DNA from: Pseudomonadota bacterium | GTDB lineage: Bacteria; Pseudomonadota; Alphaproteobacteria; Rhizobiales; Rhizobiaceae | Direction of reading: 5' to 3' | Assembly (NCBI GenBank): GCA_023451735.1 | Contig: JAEXYH010000077.1 | Coordinates: forward strand, 1-31,594 | DNA: 31,594 bases | Part shown: one piece after another, positions 24,108 through 31,594 of the stretch | Layout of the letters: each line of letters starts with the position of its first letter | Position numbering within the stretch: position 1 is the stretch's first letter | Position numbers and translations under genes: made by a program | The notes under the pieces: model-generated | Seen by the model: the letters and a program-made list of their open reading frames with translations, nothing else | What the model was told of the DNA's origin: nothing | The model's database searches: none

Positions 24108-24286
24108 TTCGGCCTCTATGTAGAGCGTCTTGAAGGTTCAATCCATGGGGTGTCGTCGAATGGTCTTCTGCCGCCGCTAAGTGGTGTAAAACCGATGATA
24201 AGGGCCGCTGCCGGTTGCAATATACAGGAATTGGCAGCATACCCGGGGATCAGGCTAGAGGCGGGAAGTAAGAAAACGGGGCGCGC

Positions 24287-25015
24287 GTGTTCAGACGAAT
24301 CTTCAATTATCGTGCAGTGCCCTATGCGGAAATCCGCGCCTTCTGCGTCCATATCTTTACGGCGTCCGGTTCGTTTCTGGCTTTTCTCGGGGTTGTTGCC
24401 GCTGCCGAGCACCGTTTTATCGACATGTTCTGGTGGCTCGGCCTGGCGCTTCTCGTCGATGGCGTAGACGGGCCGATCGCTCGCAAGCTCAACGTGAAGG
24501 AAGTACTGCCGAACTGGTCCGGGGACATGCTGGACAATGTGATCGACTACGTGACCTATGTTCTTCTGCCGGCCTTCGCTCTTTATCAGAGCGGCATGAT
24601 CGGCGAGCCCTGGTCCTTCGTTGCTGCGGGCGCGATCGTGGTTTCGAGTGCGATCTATTATGCCGACATGGGCATGAAGACCGACGAGTATTTCTTCTCC
24701 GGTTTCCCGGTCGTCTGGAACATGGTGGTTTTCACGCTGTTCGTCATCGACGCGAGCGCAACGACCGCGATGATCGTGGTGGCGGTTTCGGTGGTGCTCA
24801 CCTTCCTGCCGATCAGTTTTCTGCATCCGGTGCGCGTCAAGCGTTTGCGGCCGCTCAATCTGACTGTGGGGGCCATCTGGTGCGCGCTCGGCGGCTATTC
24901 GCTGCTCCTGCATTTCCAGTCGCCGGACTGGGTTGTCTGGGGTGTGGTGATCAGCGGCATTTACCTCTATTGCATCGGTGGAATATTGCAGCTTTTTCCG
25001 AACCTTGGAAAATAG
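24287..25015 (+). CDS. pcs: phosphatidylcholine synthase
   Basis: Condenses choline directly with CDP-diacylglycerol to make phosphatidylcholine in the inner membrane, a route found in bacteria that associate with eukaryotes. The protein has 242 residues. It carries the CDP-alcohol phosphotransferase signature, here DGVDGPIAR followed by WSGDMLDNVIDY, with the Asp residues that bind metal, and about eight spans. The sequence is very close to the Sinorhizobium meliloti enzyme as I remember it (ALYQSGMIGEPWSFVAAG; YYADMGMKTDEYFFSGFPVV). The start is GTG behind ACGGGG; no better in-frame ATG is visible. It is transcribed alone. Confidence 0.96.
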   Translation: MFRRIFNYRAVPYAEIRAFCVHIFTASGSFLAFLGVVAAAEHRFIDMFWWLGLALLVDGVDGPIARKLNVKEVLPNWSGDMLDNVIDYVTYVLLPAFALYQSGMIGEPWSFVAAGAIVVSSAIYYADMGMKTDEYFFSGFPVVWNMVVFTLFVIDASATTAMIVVAVSVVLTFLPISFLHPVRVKRLRPLNLTVGAIWCALGGYSLLLHFQSPDWVVWGVVISGIYLYCIGGILQLFPNLGK

Positions 25016-25181
25016 GCCAAGGTGACCGGCAAGCCGTTCTTTCATGTTGTGGAAGTCTGCAAAACCGGTATCAATATCCAAGCGGCTGCCTTCTGATATG
25101 CGGAGGGCGGCCACTTCATTTTAAAGAGTTAAGCAATGCAGCGGTTCAACGGACGGCTCTGCATGATAAAAAGGGGGTTCC

Positions 25182-26756
25182 GTGACGTTTTCCGAGGGCG
25201 TTGAGGCAAGCCCGCTTCTGTCTGTCCGGGGGCTGACAAAGCTCTTCGGCAGTTTTGCGGCGTGCGATGCCATCGATCTCGATATCGGCCATGGAGAAAT
25301 CCATGCGCTGCTGGGCGAAAACGGCGCCGGTAAATCGACGCTGGTGAAGATGCTCTTCGGCGTGTTGCAGCCGACGGCCGGGACCGTTTCACTGGAAGGC
25401 AAGCCGGTGGTGATCCCGTCGCCCGGCGAGGCACGCCGTCTCGGCGTCGGCATGGTCTTCCAGCATTTTTCTCTGTTCGAAGCTCTGACGGTTGCGGAAA
25501 ATATCGCGCTGTCGCTCGATCCCAAGACGCCTCTGGCGAAGATCGCGGAAGAGACGGCCACCGTCTCCAAGGCTTATGGTCTGCCGCTCGATCCTTCGGC
25601 CCATGTCGCCGATCTTTCCGTTGGCGAACGCCAGCGTATCGAAATCGTCCGGGCGCTGCTGCAGAACCCCAAACTGATCATTCTCGACGAGCCGACATCT
25701 GTGCTTACGCCGCAGGAAGCCGAGAGGCTGTTCGAGACGCTGATGCGTCTGAAGGCAGAGGGCCGTTCGGTTCTCTATATCAGCCACCGGCTGGAAGAGG
25801 TGCAGCGCATCTGCGACCGTGCTACCGTCCTTCGCCATGGCAAGGTGACCGGCGATTGCGACCCGCGTCGGGAAACGCCTGCTTCGCTTGCCCGCATGAT
25901 GGTCGGAACCGAGGTTGCCGAAGTCCAGCGCGCGGATGCCGGCGCGTTCGGTGATGTGCTGGTTGAAGTGGCCGATGTGTCTGTTGCACCGCGCACGCCG
26001 TTTGCCGTTTCGCTGAAGAATATTTCGCTGAAGGTTCGTGCCGGCGAGGTGCTCGCCATTGCGGGTGTCGCCGGCAATGGCCAGTCGGAGCTGTTCGATG
26101 CGCTTTCGGGAGAATATCCGATTGCCGATGATGGCGGCATCCGGCTTCGTGGAAAGCCCGTCGGGCGGTTGAGGATCAACCAGCGCCGTCTGCTCGGAGC
26201 AGGGTTCGTTCCGGAAGAGCGGCATGGTCATGCGGCCGTCTCGGCGCTTCCGCTGTCCGACAATCTTCTGCTTGCCCGCAGTCGCTCCGACAAACGGGCA
26301 TTTCTTGCCGGCGGACCTCTGTCGATCCTTCGGCGGGATGCAATCCTTTCAGCATCTCGGCGTATCTGTTCGATCATGGATGTGCGCAAGAGCGGCGACG
26401 ATCCGGCGGCCGGGTCGCTGTCGGGTGGCAATCTGCAGAAATTCATCGTCGGCCGTGAACTGGATCGTCAGCCGGCCGTGCTCGTCGTCAACCAGCCGAC
26501 ATGGGGCGTCGATGCGGGTGCCGCCAGCCGTATCCGGCAGGCGCTTGTCGATCTTGCCAAGGCTGGGTCTGCCGTCATCGTCATCAGCCAGGACCTCGAC
26601 GAGATTTTCGAAATTGCCACGACGATCGCCGTCATTTCGGACGGCAAGCTTTCGGATCCCTATCCCGCAGGAGAGCTTACCCTTGAACAGATCGGCCTGC
26701 TGATGGGCGGCATCCACGAGAGCCATTCGGGAGTGGAGGCCGCGCATGCGCATTGA
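25182..26756 (+). CDS. ABC transporter ATPase of the BMP/nucleoside uptake type (two NBDs)
   Basis: A 524-residue double ATPase of the sugar/nucleoside importer class. NBD1 has Walker A GENGAGKST (45-53), signature LSVGERQRIE and Walker B LIILDEPTS. NBD2 has the usual degenerate Walker A (GVAGNGQSEL), signature LSGGNLQK and VVNQPTWGVD, where Gln replaces the catalytic Glu, as is normal for this subfamily. The start is GTG with AAAGGGGG five bases before it. It overlaps the first permease gene by 11 bases. Two permeases and a BMP-type binding protein complete the operon. The solute is probably a nucleoside or nucleobase by family analogy. Confidence 0.94.
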   Translation: MTFSEGVEASPLLSVRGLTKLFGSFAACDAIDLDIGHGEIHALLGENGAGKSTLVKMLFGVLQPTAGTVSLEGKPVVIPSPGEARRLGVGMVFQHFSLFEALTVAENIALSLDPKTPLAKIAEETATVSKAYGLPLDPSAHVADLSVGERQRIEIVRALLQNPKLIILDEPTSVLTPQEAERLFETLMRLKAEGRSVLYISHRLEEVQRICDRATVLRHGKVTGDCDPRRETPASLARMMVGTEVAEVQRADAGAFGDVLVEVADVSVAPRTPFAVSLKNISLKVRAGEVLAIAGVAGNGQSELFDALSGEYPIADDGGIRLRGKPVGRLRINQRRLLGAGFVPEERHGHAAVSALPLSDNLLLARSRSDKRAFLAGGPLSILRRDAILSASRRICSIMDVRKSGDDPAAGSLSGGNLQKFIVGRELDRQPAVLVVNQPTWGVDAGAASRIRQALVDLAKAGSAVIVISQDLDEIFEIATTIAVISDGKLSDPYPAGELTLEQIGLLMGGIHESHSGVEAAHAH

Positions 26757-27834
26757 ACTGCAGAAGCGGGCGAACACGTCCACGCTGTTCTCGATCCTGT
26801 CGCCGCTGCTTGCGCTGGCGTTGACGCTGGTGGCCGGCGCGATCATGTTCGGGCTTCTGGGCAAAAGCCCGCTCGGTTCGCTCTATATCTACTTCGTCGA
26901 GCCGCTGCTCGATGTCTGGTCGCTGCACGAACTGGCGATCAAGGCGGCGCCGCTGATCCTGATCGCCGTCGGCCTGTCCGTCTGTTTCCGTTCGAACAAC
27001 TGGAATATCGGCGCGGAAGGGCAATTCACCATTGGTGCAATCACCGGTTCGATCCTGCCGGTGCTGAACCCGGAATGGCATTCGCCGCTGATCCTGCCGC
27101 TGATGCTGGTGATGGGCATGATCGGCGGGGCGCTTTACGCGGGCATTCCGGCGCTGTTGAAGACCCGGTTCAACACCAACGAAATCCTGACCAGCCTGAT
27201 GCTGGTCTATATCGCGCAGCTGTTTCTCGACTGGCTGGTGCGTGGCCCATGGCGGGATCCGCAGGGCTACAATTTCCCGCAGACCAAAAGTTTCCAGCCC
27301 GAAGCGGTGCTGCCGGAAATTCTCGATTCGGGCCGTGCGCATCTCGGCATCGTCTTTGCGATCGTCGCTGCCGTGGCTTTGTGGTTCATGATGCGCTTCA
27401 TGCTCAAGGGCTTTCAGGTCTCGGTGCTCGGCCAGTCCGAGCGGGCGGGGCGGTTTGCCGGTTTTTCTGCCCGCAGGATGGTGTGGTTCTCGATGCTTCT
27501 CTCCGGTGCGCTGGCAGGGCTTGCCGGCATATCGGAAGTCTCCGGATCGATCGGTCATGTGCAGCCGGTGATTTCGCCCGGCTACGGCTTTACGGCGATC
27601 ATCGTCGCGTTTCTCGGACGCCTCAATCCGCTCGGCATCATCGCCTCGGGTTTCGTGCTGGCGCTCACCTATCTCGGCGGCGAGGCTGCGCAGCTTTCAC
27701 TCAGCATTTCCGACAAGGTCAGCCGCGTCTTCCAGGGGCTCATCCTGTTCTTCGTGCTTTCCTGCGATACGCTGATCCATTACCGGATCCGCCTGATCCT
27801 CAATCCGTCCGCCGCGCAGGAGGGGAAAAGCTGA
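26746..27834 (+). CDS. BMP-type ABC transporter permease 1
   Basis: A 362-residue permease of the BPD_transp_2 (LivH/RbsC-like) family with about ten spans. Typical segments are FRSNNWNIGAEGQFTIGA, KTRFNTNEILTSLMLVYIA and the late SPGYGFTAIIVAFLGRLNP, which match nucleoside permeases of the YufP/NupP type. It probably pairs with the next gene product as a heterodimer. Its start lies inside the ATPase gene and its stop codon overlaps the next start (TGATG), so the three are translationally coupled. Confidence 0.93.
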   Translation: MRIELQKRANTSTLFSILSPLLALALTLVAGAIMFGLLGKSPLGSLYIYFVEPLLDVWSLHELAIKAAPLILIAVGLSVCFRSNNWNIGAEGQFTIGAITGSILPVLNPEWHSPLILPLMLVMGMIGGALYAGIPALLKTRFNTNEILTSLMLVYIAQLFLDWLVRGPWRDPQGYNFPQTKSFQPEAVLPEILDSGRAHLGIVFAIVAAVALWFMMRFMLKGFQVSVLGQSERAGRFAGFSARRMVWFSMLLSGALAGLAGISEVSGSIGHVQPVISPGYGFTAIIVAFLGRLNPLGIIASGFVLALTYLGGEAAQLSLSISDKVSRVFQGLILFFVLSCDTLIHYRIRLILNPSAAQEGKS

Positions 27835-28760
27835 TGTTCGAAGCGATCCTTCTCACCGTCATCACCGCATCCACACCACTGGTCATCGCCGCTCTCGGCG
27901 AGTTGGTGAGCGAGCGGTCGGGCGTTCTCAATCTCGGTGTCGAGGGGATGATGATCATGGGGGCGGTCGCCGCTTTCGCAACGGCGCAGATCACCGGTTC
28001 CGCCTATTTCGGCATTCTCGGCGGAATTGTCGGAGGCGGGCTGTTTTCGCTGCTGTTCGGTTTCCTGACGCTGACGCTGGTTGCCAACCAGGTCGCGACC
28101 GGCCTGGCGCTGACGATCCTCGGCCTCGGCCTTTCGGGCCAGCTCGGAGAAGCCTTTGTCGGCATGCCGGGCGTTCGCCTGCAGCCGATCGTCATTCCGC
28201 TGCTTTCCGATATCCCGTTCTTCGGGCGCGTGCTGTTTTCGCAGGACGTGATCTTCTACATGTCGGTGGTGCTGGTCTTCGGCATCAGCTGGTTCCTGTT
28301 CAAGAGCCGCACGGGTCTGAAGATGCGGGCAATCGGCGACAATCACGGTTCGGCCCACGCGCTCGGCATCAATGTGGTGCGCACGCGCTATCTTGCCGTG
28401 CTGTTCGGCGGAGCCTGCGCCGGTCTTGCGGGAGCGCAGCTCTCGCTGGTCTATACGCCGCAATGGGTGGAGAACATGACAGCGGGCCGCGGCTGGATCG
28501 CGCTGGCACTCGTCGTCTTCGCCTCATGGCGGCCGCTCAGGGTTCTGGCCGGTGGTTATCTGTTCGGTGCCGTCGGGATCGGGCAGCTGCATGCCCAGTT
28601 GCTGGCCCAGAGCGGCGGGATAGCGATTCCGTCGCAGCTGCTTTCGGCGCTCCCCTATGTCGCAACCATTGTCGTGCTGATCATCATTTCGCATAATCGC
28701 CGCACGACGCTCATCAATACGCCGGCATCGCTCGGAAAACCGTTTGTCCCCGATCGGTGA
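27834..28760 (+). CDS. BMP-type ABC transporter permease 2
   Basis: The 308-residue second permease of the same family (YufQ/NupQ type), with about eight to nine spans. It begins MFEAILLTVITASTPLVIAA and includes LGELVSERSGVLNLGVEGMM, LTLVANQVATGLALTILG and GWIALALVVFASWRPL. The ribosome site AGGAGGGG lies directly upstream inside permease 1. The frame is also open far upstream within permease 1, but that is only overlap. It is followed after 41 bases by the binding protein. Confidence 0.93.
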   Translation: MFEAILLTVITASTPLVIAALGELVSERSGVLNLGVEGMMIMGAVAAFATAQITGSAYFGILGGIVGGGLFSLLFGFLTLTLVANQVATGLALTILGLGLSGQLGEAFVGMPGVRLQPIVIPLLSDIPFFGRVLFSQDVIFYMSVVLVFGISWFLFKSRTGLKMRAIGDNHGSAHALGINVVRTRYLAVLFGGACAGLAGAQLSLVYTPQWVENMTAGRGWIALALVVFASWRPLRVLAGGYLFGAVGIGQLHAQLLAQSGGIAIPSQLLSALPYVATIVVLIIISHNRRTTLINTPASLGKPFVPDR

Positions 28761-28801
28761 CCGCGTTAACGTTCACGTCATACTCCATCAGAGGTTGGAA
28801 A

Positions 28802-29875
28802 ATGAAAAAAATCCTTATTGCGCTGACAGCTACGGCCGCCGTGCTCGGCGGTTTCGCCGGTAGCGCATCGGCTCAGGAAAAGAAGAAGATTTGCTTTATC
28901 TATGTCGGCTCCAAGACCGACGGCGGCTGGACACAGGCGCATGATATCGGTCGCCAGGCCCTCCAGAAGGCGCTCGACGACAAGATCGAGACGCCTTTCC
29001 TGGAAAGCGTGCCGGAAGGCCCGGATGCCGAGCGCGCCATCGAGCGCATGGCCCGCTCCGGCTGCGCCCTGATCTACACGACCTCGTTCGGTTTCATGGA
29101 CGCGACGGTCAAGGTTGCCGCAAAATTCCCGGACGTGAAGTTCGAGCATGCGACCGGTTTCAAGGCTGCCGAAAACCTCGCTACCTATAATTCACGCTTT
29201 TACGAAGGCCGTTATATCCAGGGCCAGATTGCTGCCAAGATGTCGAAGAAGGGCGTCGCAGGCTACATCGCGTCCTTCCCCATCCCGGAAGTCGTCATGG
29301 GCATCAATGCCTTCGAACTGGGCGCGAAGTCGGTCAATCCCGAGTTCAAGCTGAAGGTCGTCTGGGCCAATACCTGGTTCGACCCGGGCAAGGAAGCCGA
29401 CGCCGCCAAGGCTCTGATCGACCAGGGCGTCGACATCCTGACCCAGCATACCGACACGACTGCTCCGATGCAGGTTGCAGCCGAGCGCGGCATTCCGGCA
29501 TTCGGCCAGGCTTCCGACATGATCGCAGCCGGCCCGAAGACGCAGCTGACGGCAATCGTCGATACCTGGGGCGCCTATTACATCAAGCGCACCCAGGCGG
29601 TTCTCGACGGCTCGTGGAAGTCGGAACAGATCTGGGACGGCCTGAAGGACGGCATCCTGACCATGGCGCCCTATACCAACATGCCTGACGATGTGAAGGC
29701 GATGGCGGAAGAGACCGAAGCCAAGATCAAGTCGGGCGAACTGCATCCGTTCACCGGCCCGATCAACAAGCAGGACGGTTCGGCCTGGCTTGCTGCCGGC
29801 GAAAAGCCGGAAGACAAGGTCCTGCTCGGCATGAACTTCTACGTCGAAGGCGTGGACGACAAGCTGCCGAAGTGA
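28802..29875 (+). CDS. BMP-family periplasmic substrate-binding protein
   Basis: A 357-residue periplasmic binding protein with a classical signal peptide (cleavage after SASA, residue 24). There is no lipobox Cys, so it is soluble, unlike the lipoprotein PnrA/BmpA of spirochaetes. The first ligand-binding segment reads SKTDGGWTQAHD, where spirochaetal nucleoside binders have a DxSFN motif, suggesting a different or wider ligand range. Other landmarks are YTTSFGFMDATVKVA and TQHTDTTAPMQVAAERGI. It is the last gene of the importer operon, with a strong terminator behind. Purine nucleosides or bases are the likeliest ligand; this is inference. Confidence 0.92.
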   Translation: MKKILIALTATAAVLGGFAGSASAQEKKKICFIYVGSKTDGGWTQAHDIGRQALQKALDDKIETPFLESVPEGPDAERAIERMARSGCALIYTTSFGFMDATVKVAAKFPDVKFEHATGFKAAENLATYNSRFYEGRYIQGQIAAKMSKKGVAGYIASFPIPEVVMGINAFELGAKSVNPEFKLKVVWANTWFDPGKEADAAKALIDQGVDILTQHTDTTAPMQVAAERGIPAFGQASDMIAAGPKTQLTAIVDTWGAYYIKRTQAVLDGSWKSEQIWDGLKDGILTMAPYTNMPDDVKAMAEETEAKIKSGELHPFTGPINKQDGSAWLAAGEKPEDKVLLGMNFYVEGVDDKLPK

Positions 29876-29897
29876 GCCTTGTTAAAACGAATTGCGG

Positions 29898-29926
29898 AAA
29901 GGGCGCCTTGGGCGCCCTTTTTGTTT
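29898..29926 (+). terminator. Rho-independent terminator of the BMP transporter operon
   Basis: A 10-bp stem (AAAGGGCGCC 29898-29907, GGCGCCCTTT 29911-29920) with a TTG loop is followed by TTGTTT. It stands 23 bases after the binding-protein stop codon. Confidence 0.93.
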
Positions 29927-30005
29927 CCTGTCGATACAAGCCGTTTATCGCGCGGCAAGATTGTTGCTGCTAAACAGCGGGCAAATGCCGAAGGAGATTC
30001 CCCAT

Positions 30006-31367
30006 ATGAGCCGTTCCTGCCTTGCCGTCATTCTCGCTGCCGGCGACAGCACTCGGATGAAGTCGTCGATGTCGAAAGTGCTGCATCCGGTCGCCAACCG
30101 TCCGATGATCGCTCATGTGATGGCGGCGGTGGCCTCTGCAGGAATGACCGATGCGGCGCTGGTCGTCGGGCGCGATGCGGAAAAGGTTGCCAAGGCCGGA
30201 TCGCTCGACGGGATTTCGGTGAAGAGCTTTCTGCAGACGGAGCGGCTCGGCACCGGCCATGCGGTGCTTGCCGCCCGTGAGGCGATCGCGGAAGGTTTCG
30301 ATGATGTGCTTGTCGCTTATGGGGATGTGCCGCTGATAACCGCGGCTCCCTTTACGGCCGCTCGGGAAAAGCTGGCGGAAGGCGCGGATGTCGTCGTCAT
30401 CGGTTTTCACACCGACAAACCTTTCGGTTATGGCCGCCTGCTGGTTGAGAATGGGGAACTCGTCGCCATTCGCGAAGAGAAGGATGCAACCGACGAAGAG
30501 CGCAAGGTTACCTGGTGCAACAGCGGCCTGATGGCGATCAACGGGAAGAAGGCTCTCGCCCTGCTCGACAAGATCGGCAACGCGAATGCCAAGGGCGAAT
30601 ATTACCTGACCGACCTCGTCGAGATTGCCCGTGCCGAAGGCGGCAAGGTCGTTGCCGTCGATGCACCGGAAACCGAGCTGACCGGCTGCAACAATCGTGC
30701 CGAGCTGGCTGTCATCGAAAAACTCTGGCAGGAGCGGCGCCGGCATGAGCTGATGGTCTCGGGCGTTTCGATGATCGCGCCGGAAACCGTGTTTCTGTCC
30801 TACGATACGAAGATCGGCCAGGATGCGCTGATCGAGCCGAATGTCATTTTCGGTCCCGGCGTGACGATCGATGGCGGCGCCGTCATTCACGCGTTTTCGC
30901 ATATCGAAGGTGCGCATGTGAGCGCCGGTGCGACCGTTGGTCCGTTTGCCCGGCTGCGTCCGGGGGCGGATCTTGCCGAAGGTTCCAAGGTCGGCAATTT
31001 CTGCGAGGTGAAAAACGGCAAGGTAGGCGAGGGCGCCAAGGTCAATCACTTGACCTATATCGGCGATGCCGTGATCGGCGCACATGCCAATATCGGCGCC
31101 GGCACGATCACCTGCAATTATGACGGGGTGAACAAGCACCAGACGGTGATCGGCGCCAACAGCTTTGTCGGCTCCAACTCGTCGCTCGTGGCACCGGTTT
31201 CGATCGGTGACGGCGCCTATGTGGCGTCGGGCAGTGTCATCACGGAGAACGTGCCGGCAGATGCGCTTGCGCTGGGTCGAGCCAGACAGGAAATCAAGCC
31301 TGAACGGGCAAAGGTCATCCGCGAGCGGGCGCTGGCGATCAAGGCTGCCAAGAAAGCCGGAAAATAG
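30006..31367 (+). CDS. glmU: bifunctional UDP-GlcNAc pyrophosphorylase / GlcN-1-P acetyltransferase
   Basis: Acetylates glucosamine 1-phosphate and couples it to UTP, giving UDP-GlcNAc for peptidoglycan and lipid A. It has 453 residues (E. coli: 456). The N-terminal uridyltransferase shows LAAGDSTRMKSSMSKVLHPV, GTGHAVLAARE, AYGDVPLI and GEYYLTDLVEIA. The loop reads AAGDSTRM rather than the AAGxGTRM of E. coli; I recall the same in other rhizobia. The C-terminal left-handed beta-helix has hexapeptide repeats and GAGTITCNYDGVNKH with the catalytic region. The ATG at 30006 follows GAAGGAG; an in-frame ATG 21 bases earlier overlaps that site. glmS follows on the same strand. Confidence 0.97.
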   Translation: MSRSCLAVILAAGDSTRMKSSMSKVLHPVANRPMIAHVMAAVASAGMTDAALVVGRDAEKVAKAGSLDGISVKSFLQTERLGTGHAVLAAREAIAEGFDDVLVAYGDVPLITAAPFTAAREKLAEGADVVVIGFHTDKPFGYGRLLVENGELVAIREEKDATDEERKVTWCNSGLMAINGKKALALLDKIGNANAKGEYYLTDLVEIARAEGGKVVAVDAPETELTGCNNRAELAVIEKLWQERRRHELMVSGVSMIAPETVFLSYDTKIGQDALIEPNVIFGPGVTIDGGAVIHAFSHIEGAHVSAGATVGPFARLRPGADLAEGSKVGNFCEVKNGKVGEGAKVNHLTYIGDAVIGAHANIGAGTITCNYDGVNKHQTVIGANSFVGSNSSLVAPVSIGDGAYVASGSVITENVPADALALGRARQEIKPERAKVIRERALAIKAAKKAGK

Positions 31368-31373
31368 AGATTG

Positions 31374-31435
31374 CGGCGCATTACGCGCCGATACCGAAAG
31401 TGACGAATGAGGCGATTGCGCAAGTGCAGCAATCG
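31374..31435 (+). other. two small hairpins in the glmU-glmS gap
   Basis: CGGCGC/GCGCCG (31374-31379, 31385-31390) and CGATTGC/GCAATCG (31413-31419, 31429-31435) can each fold. Neither has a T tract, so glmU and glmS may still be joined in one transcript. The gap does not resemble the Gram-positive glmS ribozyme. Confidence 0.4.
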
Positions 31436-31476
31436 TCTAGGACTTGCGTCCAACTGATTTATCGAAAGGTTTTTAT

Positions 31477-31594
31477 ATGTGCGGAATTGTTGGGATCGTC
31501 GGTAAGGAGCCGGTAGCTGCGCGTCTGGTGGATGCGCTCCGGCGGCTCGAATATCGCGGTTATGATTCCGCCGGTGTGGCGACCATTCACGAGG
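31477..31594 (+). CDS. glmS: glutamine-fructose-6-phosphate aminotransferase, 5' end only
   Basis: The first 39 codons, cut by the window edge. The N terminus MCGIVGIVGKE carries the catalytic Cys (residue 2 before Met removal) of the Ntn-type glutaminase domain, and RRLEYRGYDSAGVA is the conserved GlmS signature. The enzyme makes glucosamine 6-phosphate, the committed step toward UDP-GlcNAc, feeding GlmU encoded just upstream. The ribosome site GAAAGG lies eight bases before the ATG. Confidence 0.96.
   Translation, partial: MCGIVGIVGKEPVAARLVDALRRLEYRGYDSAGVATIHE

Noticed and set aside
24116..25114. A 332-codon minus-strand frame over pcs
   Set aside because: pcs on the plus strand matches a known family almost throughout; the antisense frame does not.
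31368..31476. glmS ribozyme or riboswitch
   Set aside because: The gap is about 110 bases with two small stems and none of the ribozyme core; that element is typical of Gram-positive bacteria.
1..31594. CRISPR array, insertion sequence, prophage or toxin-antitoxin pair
   Set aside because: No regularly spaced repeats, transposase motifs, phage structural genes or typical toxin-antitoxin pairs were seen on either strand.

Overview
The window reads as a chromosomal core segment of an alphaproteobacterium of the order Rhizobiales, most probably the family Rhizobiaceae. The signs are a bacterial phosphatidylcholine synthase (Pcs) close to the rhizobial enzymes, the trpD-trpC-moaC-moeA gene string, a DUF6074 protein, a RIME-like intergenic repeat, and GC-rich codon use throughout. 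I see no prophage, insertion sequence, CRISPR array or rRNA. Almost all of the sequence is housekeeping.

Layout. Positions 1-2027 (minus) hold most of parE. A secreted alpha/beta hydrolase follows (2211-3110, plus), then the plus-strand series tpiA, secG, pyrG (3359-6439), closed by a terminator shared with the opposing genes. From 14445 back to 6479 on the minus strand run ppiD, trpD, trpC, moaC, moeA, a photolyase and a PanE-family reductase; ppiD to moeA are tightly packed and look like one operon. Positions 14446-16153 are gene-poor: a small DUF486-type membrane protein, a 54-residue protein of unknown role, and two long non-coding stretches. Then come a DUF6074 gene and, on the minus strand, a MacA/MacB-type efflux operon (19681-16425).

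Positions 19800-20720 hold three very small genes: a DUF2171 protein, a 59-residue protein with a signal-peptide-like N terminus, and a 41-residue single-span membrane protein. All three carry a GGAAC/CGTT-like promoter at nearly the same distance from the start codon, the signature of the alphaproteobacterial general stress sigma factor EcfG/RpoE2. A fourth copy, further from its gene, precedes the DUF6074 gene. This is the most interesting pattern in the window. A tRNA-Lys(TTT), ccdA, an AEC-family transporter and a UbiH-type hydroxylase follow, then the RIME-like repeat, pcs, a complete BMP-type ABC uptake operon (ATPase, two permeases, binding protein; 25182-29875) with a strong terminator, glmU, and the first 39 codons of glmS.

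How the genes work together: tpiA (glycolysis), pyrG (CTP), trpDC (tryptophan), moaC/moeA (molybdenum cofactor) and glmU/glmS (UDP-GlcNAc) are biosynthetic core genes. SecG, PpiD, CcdA, MacAB and Pcs build or maintain the cell envelope. The BMP operon probably imports a nucleoside or nucleobase-like solute. The small-gene cluster probably belongs to the general stress response.
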